NCBI RefSeq assembly: GCF_023370115.1
Contig: NZ_CP097160.1
Location: forward strand, 1,488,001 to 1,552,000
Direction of reading: 5' to 3'
DNA: 64,000 nucleotides
Source of the DNA: Gulosibacter sediminis
GTDB taxonomy: Bacteria > Actinomycetota > Actinomycetes > Actinomycetales > Microbacteriaceae
Under the pieces are notes generated by a model that was not told where the DNA came from, searched no databases, and was given only the letters and a program-made list of their open reading frames with translations. A program made the position numbers and the translations under genes. Shown in pieces: positions 19,730 to 27,210 of this stretch (positions within the stretch are counted from its first letter, which is position 1; the number at the start of each line of letters is the position of its first letter).

Positions 19730-20143
19730 CTAGCTGACCGTGGTGCCGCCGAGAGCTTCGACGAAGTCCTGCGGGTTGTCGACGTTGAGGAGCCAGTTCT
19801 CGCCGACGAGCAGGTGCGTCTGCACAGCGAGGTTCTGCGAGCGGTCGACCGCGGCCGCGAGCTCGTCAGGGTTCGCGTAGACGGCCATGACGACGCTGTC
19901 GGAGCAGCGGCCGGCCGTGGCGTCGTAGTCGCCCGGGTCGATTTCCTCCCAGGCCTCGCAGGTGCCGCCCGCGGCGACGTACGCGTCGCGCAGTTCCTCG
20001 ACCGTTGAGAATTCGGTCGCGGCGCCGGTCACCGAGGGCGCCGACTCGCCGCCGCCGGAGCATCCGGCCAGCAACGCGCCGACCGACGCCGCGAGCGCGA
20101 TTCCCTTGACCCGACGCATGCTGCTGCCACTCACCTGATTCAC
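19730..20143 (-). CDS. Small secreted lipoprotein of unknown function
   Basis: A 137-residue protein with a lipoprotein signal peptide: basic MRRVKG, hydrophobic core, and lipobox LLAGC with the acylated cysteine at residue 28. The mature part is about 110 residues, acidic, with two further cysteines (TCEAWEE and GRCSDS) that could form a disulfide, and a C-terminal NWLLNV region. It resembles short hypothetical actinobacterial lipoproteins. Start GTG 20143 is uncertain; ATG 20119 also has an AGGTGAG upstream. No function can be assigned. Confidence 0.7.
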   Translation of the reverse strand: MNQVSGSSMRRVKGIALAASVGALLAGCSGGGESAPSVTGAATEFSTVEELRDAYVAAGGTCEAWEEIDPGDYDATAGRCSDSVVMAVYANPDELAAAVDRSQNLAVQTHLLVGENWLLNVDNPQDFVEALGGTTVS

Positions 20144-20152
20144 CGGGCCATC

Positions 20153-21078
20153 CTATCGAGCCGGGGAGTCCTCGAGCGTCTCCTGCGACGTCGGCGTCAC
20201 CGCCTCGAACACGTCGGCGGCCTCGTCGTTGACCCGCGGGCGGGGAATGAATCTCGCGATCGCCGCACACACAGCCGCGGCGATGAGCCCGAGGAGGAAC
20301 ACGAGTGAGTACGAGCTCGTAACGTCTTCCCCGGCGGAGGCCGCGATGATCGCGCCCACCACGGCCGAGGCCACGGTGGTGCCGAACGAGCGCATGAGCG
20401 TATTGAGTCCGTTGGCGGCGCCGGTCTCGTTGCGGGGCACTGCACCCATGATGAGCGCGGGCATCGACGCGTAGCCGAGACCAACGCCGACACCGATCAC
20501 GGTGTTCACGACCGCGATGGTCCAGACGTGCAGCCGTACGAACACACAAATGAGGTACGCCACCGTGAGCACGATCGCGCCCGCAATGAGCAGTGGCTTC
20601 GAGCCCACGGAGCGCTCAATGCGGCCAGCGATCGGCGACATCGCGAGCATCGCAAGACCCGACGGCACGAGCACGAGGCTCGCGGGCAAGAGGTCGAGCC
20701 CGAGCCCGCCCGCCGCGACCGGAGTCTCAAGCAGCTGCGGGAAGGCGATCGACGACGAGAACAGCGCGAAGCCCATCACCCATGCCCTGCAGCGCGCGAC
20801 CCACGATCATCGGTGGCAGCGTCGGCGAGAGCGCGCACACGACCGAACCGACGACGAGGCTGCCCATGAGCACCGCCGCGACCTTGCGCTTGCCGAACAT
20901 GTCGCCCATCCGGCCCGCGATCGGCACCGCGATCGACGAGGCGAGCAGCGTCACGGTGATCACCCAGGCAGTCTCCGAGGCGTCCGCATTGAGCAGGCGA
21001 GGCAGCTCACCCTGAATCGGCATGAGGATCGTCTGCATGAAAGAGGCCCCCATGCCGGCAAAGGCGAGCACGGCTACG
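20153..21078 (-). pseudogene. MFS (DHA2-like) drug transporter, truncated at 5' end and internally deleted
   Basis: Two fragments in different frames match one DHA2-type major facilitator gene. The N-terminal part (21078 to about 20785) reads VLAFAGMGASFMQT through the signature RMGDMFGKRKVAAV and stops resembling the family after GRALQGMG. The C-terminal part (about 20779 to 20153) begins MGFALFSSSIAF and runs through the last membrane helices to the stop. Roughly the central helices are missing, the frame shifts at the junction, and the first residues and start codon are gone. The product cannot be a working transporter. The 5' end is fused to the tetR fragment on the other strand. Confidence 0.82.
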
Positions 21079-21578
21079 ATGCGTTCACGACGGATGCGCT
21101 GGCGAAGGCGCTTGGCGTGTCTCGCGCGACGTTCTTCCGCTACCTCGCCTCGAAGGACGAGATCATCGTCACCGCGCTGACCGGCTCGGACTCGCAGTTT
21201 GCCGACGCGTACGCCGAGGCTGAGACCGCAGCCACTGACTCCGAGTGGGCGCGGCTGCGGTTGGCTGTGACGCCGGCTTTCCGAATTGCCGAAGACCAGC
21301 CGGAGCGCCAGCGTGCGCAGCTTCAGCTCATCCACTCGCAGCCGGCCGTCGGCGCGAAGCTGCGCCGCGCACGCGCGCCGCAGATCGAATCGCTCGCTGC
21401 GGCAGTGGTTGCATCGGGGCACGACGACTTTGCCGCACAGGTGCTCGCGGCCGCCACGATCGCCGCGCTCGATCGCCGCTGGACATCCTGGGCAGCGCAC
21501 GAGGGCGCCTCGCTCAGCGATCTTCTCGACCAAGCCTTCGCGACACTCGCCACCGCATCCCAGCCATCGCGCAGCTAG
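21063..21578 (+). pseudogene. TetR-family regulator lacking its start and first helices
   Basis: From 21063 the frame reads GEHGYDAFTTDALAKALG followed by VSRATFFRYLASKDEI, the recognition helix region of a TetR/AcrR repressor. A ligand-binding domain of about 140 residues follows to the stop at 21578. TetR proteins normally have 15-25 residues before this point, including the first helix. Here the upstream codons are antisense to the MFS fragment, and no start codon with a ribosome site lies at a sensible position. It was most likely the divergent regulator of the MFS gene, and a deletion removed both 5' ends and the shared promoter. Confidence 0.75.
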
Positions 21579-21587
21579 CTAGCTGGA

Positions 21588-22256
21588 TCAGTCGGCAATC
21601 GTGATGCCGAGGTGGTCGGCAAACGTTTCGGTGAGGTCGGCCGCCTGGCGGTACGTCACGATCGCGCCACGCATTGATGCAAGGCCGCGCACTCTGTCGA
21701 GTTCTGCGCCGCGGAGGTCAAGGTGCTGCAGTTTGGCCTGATCGAGGATCAGCGTCCGCACCGCGCAGTCGAGGAAGGCAACCCGATCCACGCGCGCCTG
21801 GGTCAGGTCGAGCTCCTCAATGACGCAGTGCTCAAACCGCACGTCGCGGAGGGTCGCCGCACGGAGGTTCGCGAACGACACTTTGGATGCGGTGAGCTGC
21901 ACCGCGCGCAGGTCAGCCTCGGAGAGATCGACGGCGCCGAGCCGGGAGCTCTCGATGCGCACATCACGCCAGCCAGAGCCAGTTGCCTTGAGTTCGGGGG
22001 CGCTGACTCGCTCGAGTCGAGTCTCGACGATCCGCGCGTCGTGCAGCTGCGCCGCATGGGCGTCGAGTCCAAGAAACTCGCACTCGCTGAACGTCACGCT
22101 CGAGAGATCCCGGCCCGCGAGGTCGGCTTCGGTATAACGGCGTGCCTCGTAGAAACCGCCGGCCACGACGTCACCGCTCCGCGCATCCAGAAGGTCGGGC
22201 AGACGCAGTTCGTCGATCATCGGCGCCGTGATCTTCGCGCTTCGCTTCGCTGCCAT
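21588..22256 (-). CDS. Pentapeptide-repeat protein
   Basis: A 222-residue protein with about a dozen A(D/N)LXX-type pentapeptide repeats between residues 45 and 195 (examples: EADLAGRDLSSV, VDLSEADLRAV, FANLRAATLRDV, LDLRGAELDRV), which predict a right-handed quadrilateral beta-helix. There is no signal peptide or membrane segment. Members of this fold include gyrase-protecting proteins such as MfpA/Qnr, but this short repeat region and its context do not show that role. The start ATG 22256 has GAGGAG five bases upstream. Confidence 0.85.
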   Translation of the reverse strand: MAAKRSAKITAPMIDELRLPDLLDARSGDVVAGGFYEARRYTEADLAGRDLSSVTFSECEFLGLDAHAAQLHDARIVETRLERVSAPELKATGSGWRDVRIESSRLGAVDLSEADLRAVQLTASKVSFANLRAATLRDVRFEHCVIEELDLTQARVDRVAFLDCAVRTLILDQAKLQHLDLRGAELDRVRGLASMRGAIVTYRQAADLTETFADHLGITIAD

Positions 22257-22292
22257 CCGGTCTCCTCTTCGTCGGCCTGCAGCCTATCGAGC

Positions 22293-22357
22293 CCAACGAC
22301 AAAGGGCCCTACCGAAGTAGGGCCCTCATCTCGTGCGCGATACCGGGATCGAACCAG
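22293..22357. repeat. Direct repeat copy 1 (distal), tRNA-Val 3' end plus terminator
   Basis: A 65-bp sequence repeated 119 bp away at 22412-22476 with one mismatch (C at 22344 against T at 22463). Read on the minus strand it holds the T-arm and 3' acceptor strand of tRNA-Val, a short spacer, and a hairpin terminator. This copy belongs to the degenerate tRNA duplicate. Confidence 0.9.
22303..22326 (-). terminator. UUCG-loop terminator, copy 1
   Basis: Perfect 10-bp stem AGGGCCCTAC/GTAGGGCCCT closed by a TTCG loop on the minus strand and followed by TTTG. It ends the minus-strand tRNA transcription unit and is a duplicate of the hairpin at 22422-22445. Confidence 0.8.
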
Positions 22358-22400
22358 CGCGCGATTTTCAAAGGCGGAGCACCGCTCCGCCAAATCGCGC
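22334..22400 (-). pseudogene. Degenerate tandem duplicate of tRNA-Val(GAC)
   Basis: A 67-nt sequence keeps the acceptor stem of tRNA-Val (GCGCGAT/ATCGCGC plus A73) and a pairable T-arm in which two A-U pairs have become G-U. Its 5' half aligns to tRNA-Val as GCGCGATTTGGCGGAGCGGT, but the D-arm has turned into an 8-bp hairpin (GGCGGAGC/GCTCCGCC). The five-pair anticodon stem is gone, leaving TTTGAAAATC. It cannot fold as a normal tRNA. Its own terminator copy follows, so it probably arose by tandem duplication and then decayed. Confidence 0.75.
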
Positions 22401-22411
22401 GAGGTCACTGG

Positions 22412-22476
22412 CCAACGACAAAGGGCCCTACCGAAGTAGGGCCCTCATCTCGTGCGCGATACTGGGATCGAACCAG
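22412..22476. repeat. Direct repeat copy 2 (proximal), part of the intact tRNA-Val(GAC) gene
   Basis: Partner of the 65-bp repeat at 22293-22357. Here it overlaps the T-arm and acceptor 3' strand of the functional tRNA-Val gene and carries that gene's terminator. Confidence 0.9.
22422..22445 (-). terminator. UUCG-loop terminator, copy 2, of the tRNA Gly-Cys-Val unit
   Basis: Perfect 10-bp stem with TTCG loop on the minus strand, starting eight bases beyond the 3' end of tRNA-Val(GAC) and followed by TTTG. Confidence 0.85.
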
Positions 22477-22524
22477 TGACCTCTTCCGTGTCAGGGAAGC
22501 GCGCTACCGCTGCGCCAATCGCGC
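22453..22524 (-). tRNA. tRNA-Val (anticodon GAC)
   Basis: 72-nt cloverleaf: acceptor GCGCGAT/ATCGCGC, D-arm GCGC-AGCGGTA-GCGC, anticodon stem CTTCC/GGAAG with loop CTGACAC (anticodon GAC, reading GUC/GUU), variable loop AGGTC, T-stem ACTGG/CCAGT. The 3' CCA is not encoded. Last tRNA of the minus-strand cluster Gly-Cys-Val. Confidence 0.96.
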
Positions 22525-22569
22525 TCATCTCTTGCGAGACTCGCATTTCGCATCCTGTACAGGATACCG

Positions 22570-22640
22570 AGGTGACGACGGGATTCGAACCCGTGTAAAC
22601 GGCTTTGCAGGCCGCTGCCTCGCCTCTCGGCCACGTCACC
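22570..22640 (-). tRNA. tRNA-Cys (anticodon GCA)
   Basis: 71-nt cloverleaf with acceptor GGTGACG/CGTCACC, anticodon loop CTGCAAA (GCA), T-stem ACGGG/CCCGT and discriminator U73, which is characteristic of tRNA-Cys. CCA is not encoded. Confidence 0.96.
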
Positions 22641-22690
22641 GTACTGGGTCTATGCCCGTGCTCTCAAGACGTGGTCTTGTTCACACTCGA

Positions 22691-22762
22691 GCGGATGACG
22701 AGACTCGAACTCGCGACCCTCACCTTGGCAAGGTGATGCGCTACCAACTGCGCTACATCCGC
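22691..22762 (-). tRNA. tRNA-Gly (anticodon GCC)
   Basis: 72-nt cloverleaf: acceptor GCGGATG/CATCCGC, D-arm GCGC-AGTTGGTA-GCGC, anticodon stem TCACC/GGTGA with loop TTGCCAA (GCC), T-stem GCGAG/CTCGT-type pairing, discriminator U73. First gene of the minus-strand tRNA cluster. Confidence 0.96.
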
Positions 22763-22801
22763 GTGACTTTGGCTTCCTTTCGGCGCCTCAGCACTCGAAC
22801 T

Positions 22802-22831
22802 ACATTAATGCAAGCATTCCGCGCAATGCAA
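22802..22831 (-). promoter_or_regulatory. Candidate promoter of the tRNA Gly-Cys-Val unit
   Basis: On the minus strand TTGCAT (22826-22831), an 18-base spacer and TAATGT (22802-22807) lie about 40 bases ahead of tRNA-Gly. TTGCGC at 22821-22826 could serve as an alternative -35. The rest of the 192-bp gap between tRNA-Gly and tRNA-Val(CAC) shows no gene. Confidence 0.4.
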
Positions 22832-22954
22832 ATCGAGACTGCCACGAATTAGAAAATACCAGATCAGAGGCTGGAAAATTGTTTTCAACCGCGTGTCGCG
22901 GGCCATCGAGTTTGCGCGGCGTCGCCAGGATGTGCCAAGATAGACCCTCGTTGC

Positions 22955-23029
<75 letters not shown>

Positions 23030-23031
23030 CA

Positions 23032-23055
23032 CAGGGCCTCCCTCGGGAGGCCCTG
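23032..23055 (+). terminator. Terminator of tRNA-Val(CAC)
   Basis: Perfect 10-bp stem CAGGGCCTCC/GGAGGCCCTG with loop CTCG directly after the encoded CCA, followed by ATTCGTTT. Confidence 0.8.
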
Positions 23056-23231
23056 ATTCGTTTCCCCGACTTCCTTATCTTTCCGAGTCTCAAGACCGCC
23101 CCGAGCAGCGCATCCAACTCGACCAGCCCACGCGACGCGAGCATCACACCCCGACTCGCGCCACGAACCCCGACTCGCGCTGCGCATCCTGGACGGGTCG
23201 GAGCACGGATATACGTACGCCAGCGAGCAAA

Positions 23232-23289
23232 GATGCGGTTTCCTACCAGCGCTGCAGGTGCAACAGCATCGAACGCAGAAAACCGCATC
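23232..23289. repeat. Palindromic element A
   Basis: A 58-bp element with 10-bp terminal arms GATGCGGTTT/AAACCGCATC (12 of 14 pairs if extended). It is homologous to element B, which lies 96 bp away in the same orientation. The centre contains CGCTGCAGG but pairs less well than B. Confidence 0.7.
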
Positions 23290-23327
23290 GAACGTGGCAC
23301 AAGCTCGCGTGGCCAGCCCTCTTTCTT

Positions 23328-23383
23328 ATGCAGTTTTCTAGTGGCGCTGCAGTTACGACTGCAGCGAACGTAGAAAACTGCAT
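23328..23383. repeat. Palindromic element B
   Basis: A 56-bp element with perfect 13-bp terminal arms ATGCAGTTTTCTA/TAGAAAACTGCAT. Next comes a 4x4 internal loop, then an inner 9-bp stem CGCTGCAGT/ACTGCAGCG with a TACG loop. Relative to A, the outer stem carries a G-C to A-T replacement on both sides, so pairing is kept. The type of element (RNA, REP-like or MITE-like) is unknown. Confidence 0.75.
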
Positions 23384-23538
23384 CAAACCGGGCGCAGTCG
23401 GGCGCGAGGGCGGATGCGCCGGCACGGGCACGCAGGGACGGCCACCGGGCATCCACTACACGCGCGGCAGGAGAGGCCGGGCGCGGCCACAGCGCGTGTA
23501 GAGACCGCTCAGAGACCGCACACAGCGGGAAATTAATA

Positions 23539-23569
23539 AGGGCCCCGGAGTCGATGACTCCGGGGCCCT
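23539..23569 (-). terminator. Strong terminator downstream of amtB
   Basis: Perfect 14-bp stem AGGGCCCCGGAGTC/GACTCCGGGGCCCT with a 3-base loop. On the minus strand it is followed by TTATTAATTT. It lies 108 bp beyond the amtB stop; nothing coding is evident in that gap. Confidence 0.75.
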
Positions 23570-23676
23570 GGTGGTTGGTGTGGTCGGCGGCTTCGTGATC
23601 ACTCACACAGCATTACGCTGGCCCGCAGTGAGTGCTTCCGGCACCGCCATCCATTCGTCGTAGGACGATCAGTGGC

Positions 23677-24927
23677 CTACGCCGCACCAACCTGGTTGAG
23701 CTCGCCGGTGCGCTGGTAAGCGCGTTCGCCGTGGACACTTTCGTCCACACCTGCGAGCTCCTCCTCGCTCGTGATTCGGAAGCCGATGGTCTTCTGAATG
23801 ACCATCCCCACCACATACGCAACCACGAACGAGTAGATCAATACCGCCACAGAGGCGACAACCTGCAGGATCAGCTGCTGGACACCGAAGCCCATGAACA
23901 GTCCCGAGGTAGTTCCGAACAGACCGGGCCAGATCGAGCCGATGAGGCCCGCGACCAGGTGAATGCCCACGACGTCAAGCGAGTCATCGTACTTCGCGGC
24001 CCACTTGAGGTCGCAAGCGTACGCAGCGGCAACACCACACACGAAGCCGAGGAGCAGAGCCCATCCGGGAAGAATGTCGGCACACGCGGGGGTGATACCC
24101 ACGAGGCCAGCGATGACACCAGAGGCGGCGCCAACCGCGGTCGGCTTCTTGCCGCGAAGTCGGTCGATCGCGAGCCAGCCGAGGATACCGGCAGCCGGAG
24201 CCACGATCGTGTTGATCGTGATCAGGCCGGGGATGCCGTCAACGAGGTTGCCCGTACCTTCAGCACCGACGTTGAAGCCGAACCAGCCGAACCAGAGGAT
24301 TGCGGTGCCGACGAGCACGAGGGGCACGTTGTGGGGCTGGTTGAGGCTCTTGCCGAAGCCCTGACGGCGTCCGAGTACGAGCGCCAACGCAAGCGCAGCC
24401 GCACCAGCGTTGATGTGCACCGCGGTGCCACCGGCGTAATCGATAACCGCCAGGTCGCCGAAGCCGAGGGCCGTGCCGAGCTGCGAGATCCAGCCGCCGC
24501 CCCACACCCAGGCCGCAACCGGGAAGTAGACGAGCGTCGCGAAGATACCCGCGAACAGCAGCCAGGAGCCGAAGCGTGCACGATCCGCGATCGAGCCCGA
24601 GATGAGGGCCACCGTGATGATCGCGAATGTTGCTGAGTAGGCACTGCCCATCATGGTCTCGTTATCGCCCGAGGCTGCCACCATGCCGAAGTCCGCGAAC
24701 GGGTTCCCCGCGAACTGGAAGAAGGACGAGCCGTCTACCGAGATCATCGCGTGTCCGAACAGCACCCAGAGCACAGCAACCAGCGCGAGCGCGCCGAAGG
24801 ACATCATCATCATCGAGATGGCGCCCTTCTCGCGAACGAGGCCACCGTAGAACAGCGCGAGGCCCGGTGTCATGAACAACACCAACGCCGTCGCAGTAAT
24901 GAGCCAGGCCGCACCACCTGTATCCAT
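23677..24927 (-). CDS. amtB: Ammonium transporter (Amt/MEP/Rh family)
   Basis: A 416-residue membrane protein with about eleven hydrophobic helices that conducts ammonium/ammonia into the cell. Family motifs include MTPGLALFYGGLVREK near residue 17-32, the DYAGGTAVHINAG motif around 160-172 with the pore histidine, and a second conserved histidine in VVGIHLVAGLIGS near 305-320. The start is ATG 24927, with GAGGAGA eight bases upstream; the frame could be opened farther upstream, but that would cross the promoter. No glnK gene is adjacent, unlike many amt operons. Confidence 0.95.
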   Translation of the reverse strand: MDTGGAAWLITATALVLFMTPGLALFYGGLVREKGAISMMMMSFGALALVAVLWVLFGHAMISVDGSSFFQFAGNPFADFGMVAASGDNETMMGSAYSATFAIITVALISGSIADRARFGSWLLFAGIFATLVYFPVAAWVWGGGWISQLGTALGFGDLAVIDYAGGTAVHINAGAAALALALVLGRRQGFGKSLNQPHNVPLVLVGTAILWFGWFGFNVGAEGTGNLVDGIPGLITINTIVAPAAGILGWLAIDRLRGKKPTAVGAASGVIAGLVGITPACADILPGWALLLGFVCGVAAAYACDLKWAAKYDDSLDVVGIHLVAGLIGSIWPGLFGTTSGLFMGFGVQQLILQVVASVAVLIYSFVVAYVVGMVIQKTIGFRITSEEELAGVDESVHGERAYQRTGELNQVGAA

Positions 24928-25035
24928 TGAAGTTCTCCTCTCAATCACACCCGGCTGGTCAACCGCTCGACCCGAAACCGTTGGTGTGTGGTTCCTGAGA
25001 ATAGACCGAACGCGAAAAATAAATGGCGTTTCTCG

Positions 25036-25065
25036 TGCATATTTTGAGTAACTTTGCACTGTCAA
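25036..25065 (-). promoter_or_regulatory. amtB promoter
   Basis: On the minus strand TTGACA (25060-25065), an 18-base spacer and TATGCA (25036-25041) lie about 110 bases ahead of the amtB ATG in an unusually AT-rich stretch (about 25010-25120). No clean GlnR- or AmtR-type box could be matched. Confidence 0.6.
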
Positions 25066-25119
25066 CAAACTTTAACTTGCGTGCAACCTTGTTGAAGATT
25101 GCGCAAAATTGCAAAGAAT

Positions 25120-25157
25120 CAGCCCGTAACCCGGGGATTTTCCGGTGCTACGGGCTG
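25120..25157 (-). terminator. Terminator of zapE
   Basis: Arms CAGCCCGTA (25120-25128) and TACGGGCTG (25149-25157) enclose a GC-rich loop. On the minus strand it is followed by ATTCTTTG. It begins 20 bases after the zapE stop. Confidence 0.65.
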
Positions 25158-25176
25158 AAATGAGTGCGGCGGCGCG

Positions 25177-26214
25177 CTAGGCGCTGGCGGCGCCGGTGGA
25201 TGCGATGAGTCGCGACACCGAGCGGAGGTACTTCTTGCGGTACCCACCATCGACCATGCCGCCGCCAAAGATCGCGTCGAGGGGCACGCCGGAGGCGACC
25301 ATCGGGATCTCAGCGTCGTAGACGCGGTCGATGAACGCCACGAAGCGCAGCGCCTCGGACTGGTCGGTGAGCTCGGTCACATCGGTGAGGGCGAGCAGGT
25401 TGATGTCGTCGACGAGGCGCACGTACTTCGAGGGATGCACCGTGGCGAGGAACTCGATGAGGGTGCGGAAGTCGTCCTGCGCGACGGTCTTGCCGGCGGT
25501 GATGCGCGCATCCACCGCATCCTGCACCTCGGCCGGCGAACTCACGATCGCGTGCCCCTCGACGGCGCGACGACGGTAGTCGACGCCGTCGATGCGCACC
25601 GTCTTGAAGACATCGGCCAGCTTCGTGATCTCGCGAAGGAAGTCCTGTGCCGCGAAGCGCCCCTCGCCGAGCGCATTTGGCGGGGTGTTCGAGGTCGCCA
25701 TGACATGGGTGCCCTTTTCGACGAGGGCGCCGAGGAAGCGGGTCATGACCATGGTGTCGCCCGGGTCGTCGAGCTCGAACTCGTCGATCGCGAGCAGGCT
25801 GGCCCCGGTGAAGGCCTCGACGGCCTTCTGATAGCCGAGCGCGCCGACGAGCGAGGTGTACTCAATGAACGTGCCGAAGTACTTGCGGCCGGTAAAGGCG
25901 TGCCAGGTTGCGGCGAGCAGGTGGGTCTTGCCGACGCCGAAGCCGCCATCGAGGTAGACGCCGGGCTTCACACTCGGCGCGCGCTTGAACATCTTCGACA
26001 TGAAGCCGCGGCCGCTCGAGCGGTTTCCCCCAGCCTTCGCGAAGTCGCGCGCGATCTCGACCGCCTGCATCTGCGACGGGTACGACTCGTCGGGCACATA
26101 GTTGTCGAAACTCGCGTGCGCGAACTGCGGCGGCGGCACCAGGGCCCGAACCATCTCATCCGGCGTCATCTGCGGAACCTGTTCGGTGAGATGTACGAGG
26201 GTGCCTACGGTCAC
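25177..26214 (-). CDS. zapE: AFG1/ZapE-family ATPase
   Basis: A 345-residue P-loop ATPase of the AFG1/ZapE family, linked to cell division in bacteria and to mitochondrial protein quality control in eukaryotes. Walker A (GGFGVGKTHL) lies at about 90-99 and the Walker B-like LLAIDEFELDDPGD further on, followed by MATSNTPPNALGEGRF and FIDRVYDAEIPM near the C-terminus. I choose GTG 26214 because AAAGGAG lies seven bases upstream; an in-frame ATG at 26250 has no such site. It is divergent from the rhodanese gene. Confidence 0.9.
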   Translation of the reverse strand: MTVGTLVHLTEQVPQMTPDEMVRALVPPPQFAHASFDNYVPDESYPSQMQAVEIARDFAKAGGNRSSGRGFMSKMFKRAPSVKPGVYLDGGFGVGKTHLLAATWHAFTGRKYFGTFIEYTSLVGALGYQKAVEAFTGASLLAIDEFELDDPGDTMVMTRFLGALVEKGTHVMATSNTPPNALGEGRFAAQDFLREITKLADVFKTVRIDGVDYRRRAVEGHAIVSSPAEVQDAVDARITAGKTVAQDDFRTLIEFLATVHPSKYVRLVDDINLLALTDVTELTDQSEALRFVAFIDRVYDAEIPMVASGVPLDAIFGGGMVDGGYRKKYLRSVSRLIASTGAASA

Positions 26215-26297
26215 AGAGGTCTCCTTTTGCGCAGGAATAAGCTGGGTCAAGACTACGCTGACCTAGGTACGAACGCCGCAGTATTCGAGGAGTAGTC

Positions 26298-27203
26298 ATG
26301 TCCGTCGTCTTCGACGAATCCCAGGAATTCGCGCAGTACGCGCAGCCCCACCGTCTCGTCTCGACCGAGTGGTTGGCCGAGCACCTCCACGACGACGGCC
26401 TCGTGGTCGTCGAATCTGACGAAGACGTTCTGCTCTACGAAACCGGCCACATTCCGGGTGCGGTCAAGGTCGACTGGCACACCGACCTCAACGACCCCGT
26501 CGTGCGCGACTACGTCGACGGCGAGGGCTTCGCCGAGCTGATGGGCCGCCTCGGTATCACCCGCGACACGACCATCGTGCTCTACGGCGACCGTTCAAAC
26601 TGGTGGGCCGCCTACGCCATGTGGGTGTTCGAACTCTTCGGCCACGAGGACATCCGTCTCGTCAACGGCGGCCGCGAGAAGTGGGTGGCCGAAGGCCGTG
26701 AGCTCACCCGCGAGGTGCCCGAGCGCACGCCAGCCGCGTACCCCGTCGTCGAACGCGACGAGACTGGCCTGCGCGCCCGCCGCGACGACGTCGTCGCCCA
26801 TCTCGGCGAGGGCAAGCCGCTCATCGACGTCCGCAGCTTCCCCGAATACACGGGCGAGCGCACACACATGCCCGACTTCCCGCAGGAGTCGGCGCTGCGC
26901 GGCGGGCACATCCCCTCGGCCCACTCGGTGCCGTGGGCACGCGCCGCGAACGAGGATGCGACGTTCAAGTCGCGCGAGGAGCTCGAGCAGATCTACCGCG
27001 TCGAACTCGGCCTCGGCGACAGCGACGACGTCATCGCCTACTGCCGCATCGGCGAGCGCTCGAGCCACACCTGGTTCGTGCTGAAGTACCTCCTCGGCTT
27101 CCCCACCGTGCGCAACTACGACGGCTCGTGGACCGAATGGGGCTCGCTCGTCGGCGCCCCGATCGTCGTGGGCGAAGAGCCCGGCGCCGCGCCGACTCGC
27201 TAG
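26298..27203 (+). CDS. Thiosulfate-type sulfurtransferase (two rhodanese domains)
   Basis: A 301-residue protein with an inactive N-terminal rhodanese domain (about 15-135) and an active C-terminal one (about 160-295). The nucleophile is Cys249 in the active-site loop [12 protein letters not shown], the usual loop of actinobacterial SseA/CysA-like enzymes. It transfers sulfane sulfur to thiol acceptors. It sits seven bases ahead of a sufE gene, which hints that the persulfide could pass to SufE. The start ATG follows GAGGAG. Confidence 0.92.
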   Translation: MSVVFDESQEFAQYAQPHRLVSTEWLAEHLHDDGLVVVESDEDVLLYETGHIPGAVKVDWHTDLNDPVVRDYVDGEGFAELMGRLGITRDTTIVLYGDRSNWWAAYAMWVFELFGHEDIRLVNGGREKWVAEGRELTREVPERTPAAYPVVERDETGLRARRDDVVAHLGEGKPLIDVRSFPEYTGERTHMPDFPQESALRGGHIPSAHSVPWARAANEDATFKSREELEQIYRVELGLGDSDDVIAYCRIGERSSHTWFVLKYLLGFPTVRNYDGSWTEWGSLVGAPIVVGEEPGAAPTR

Positions 27204-27210
27204 GGGCGTC

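Larger units (their letters stand above)
23056..23538. other. Gene-free stretch with short repeats
   Basis: About 480 bp without a credible coding frame or RNA gene. It holds a doubled CCCCGACTCGCGC (two copies around 23147-23178), two homologous palindromic elements (described separately) and a doubled AGAGACCGC near 23500-23517. Composition and repeat content suggest remnant or structured non-coding DNA. No promoter with good spacing was found. Confidence 0.6.

Noticed and set aside
22334-22400. A functional tRNA-Phe-like gene because of TTTGAAAAT in the loop position
   Set aside because: No five-pair anticodon stem can be drawn and the D-arm is an abnormal hairpin; it aligns better as a decayed tRNA-Val copy.
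22293-22476. attL/attR repeats of an integrated element at a tRNA 3' end
   Set aside because: The repeats are only 119 bp apart, there is no integrase or cargo, and the sequence between them resembles the tRNA-Val 5' half, so tandem duplication is simpler. A fully decayed element is not strictly excluded.
24928-25119. GlnR/AmtR binding site upstream of amtB
   Set aside because: GTAAC and GTCAAC words occur at 25047-25066 but with spacing that does not fit the GlnR pattern I know; kept only as an AT-rich promoter region.
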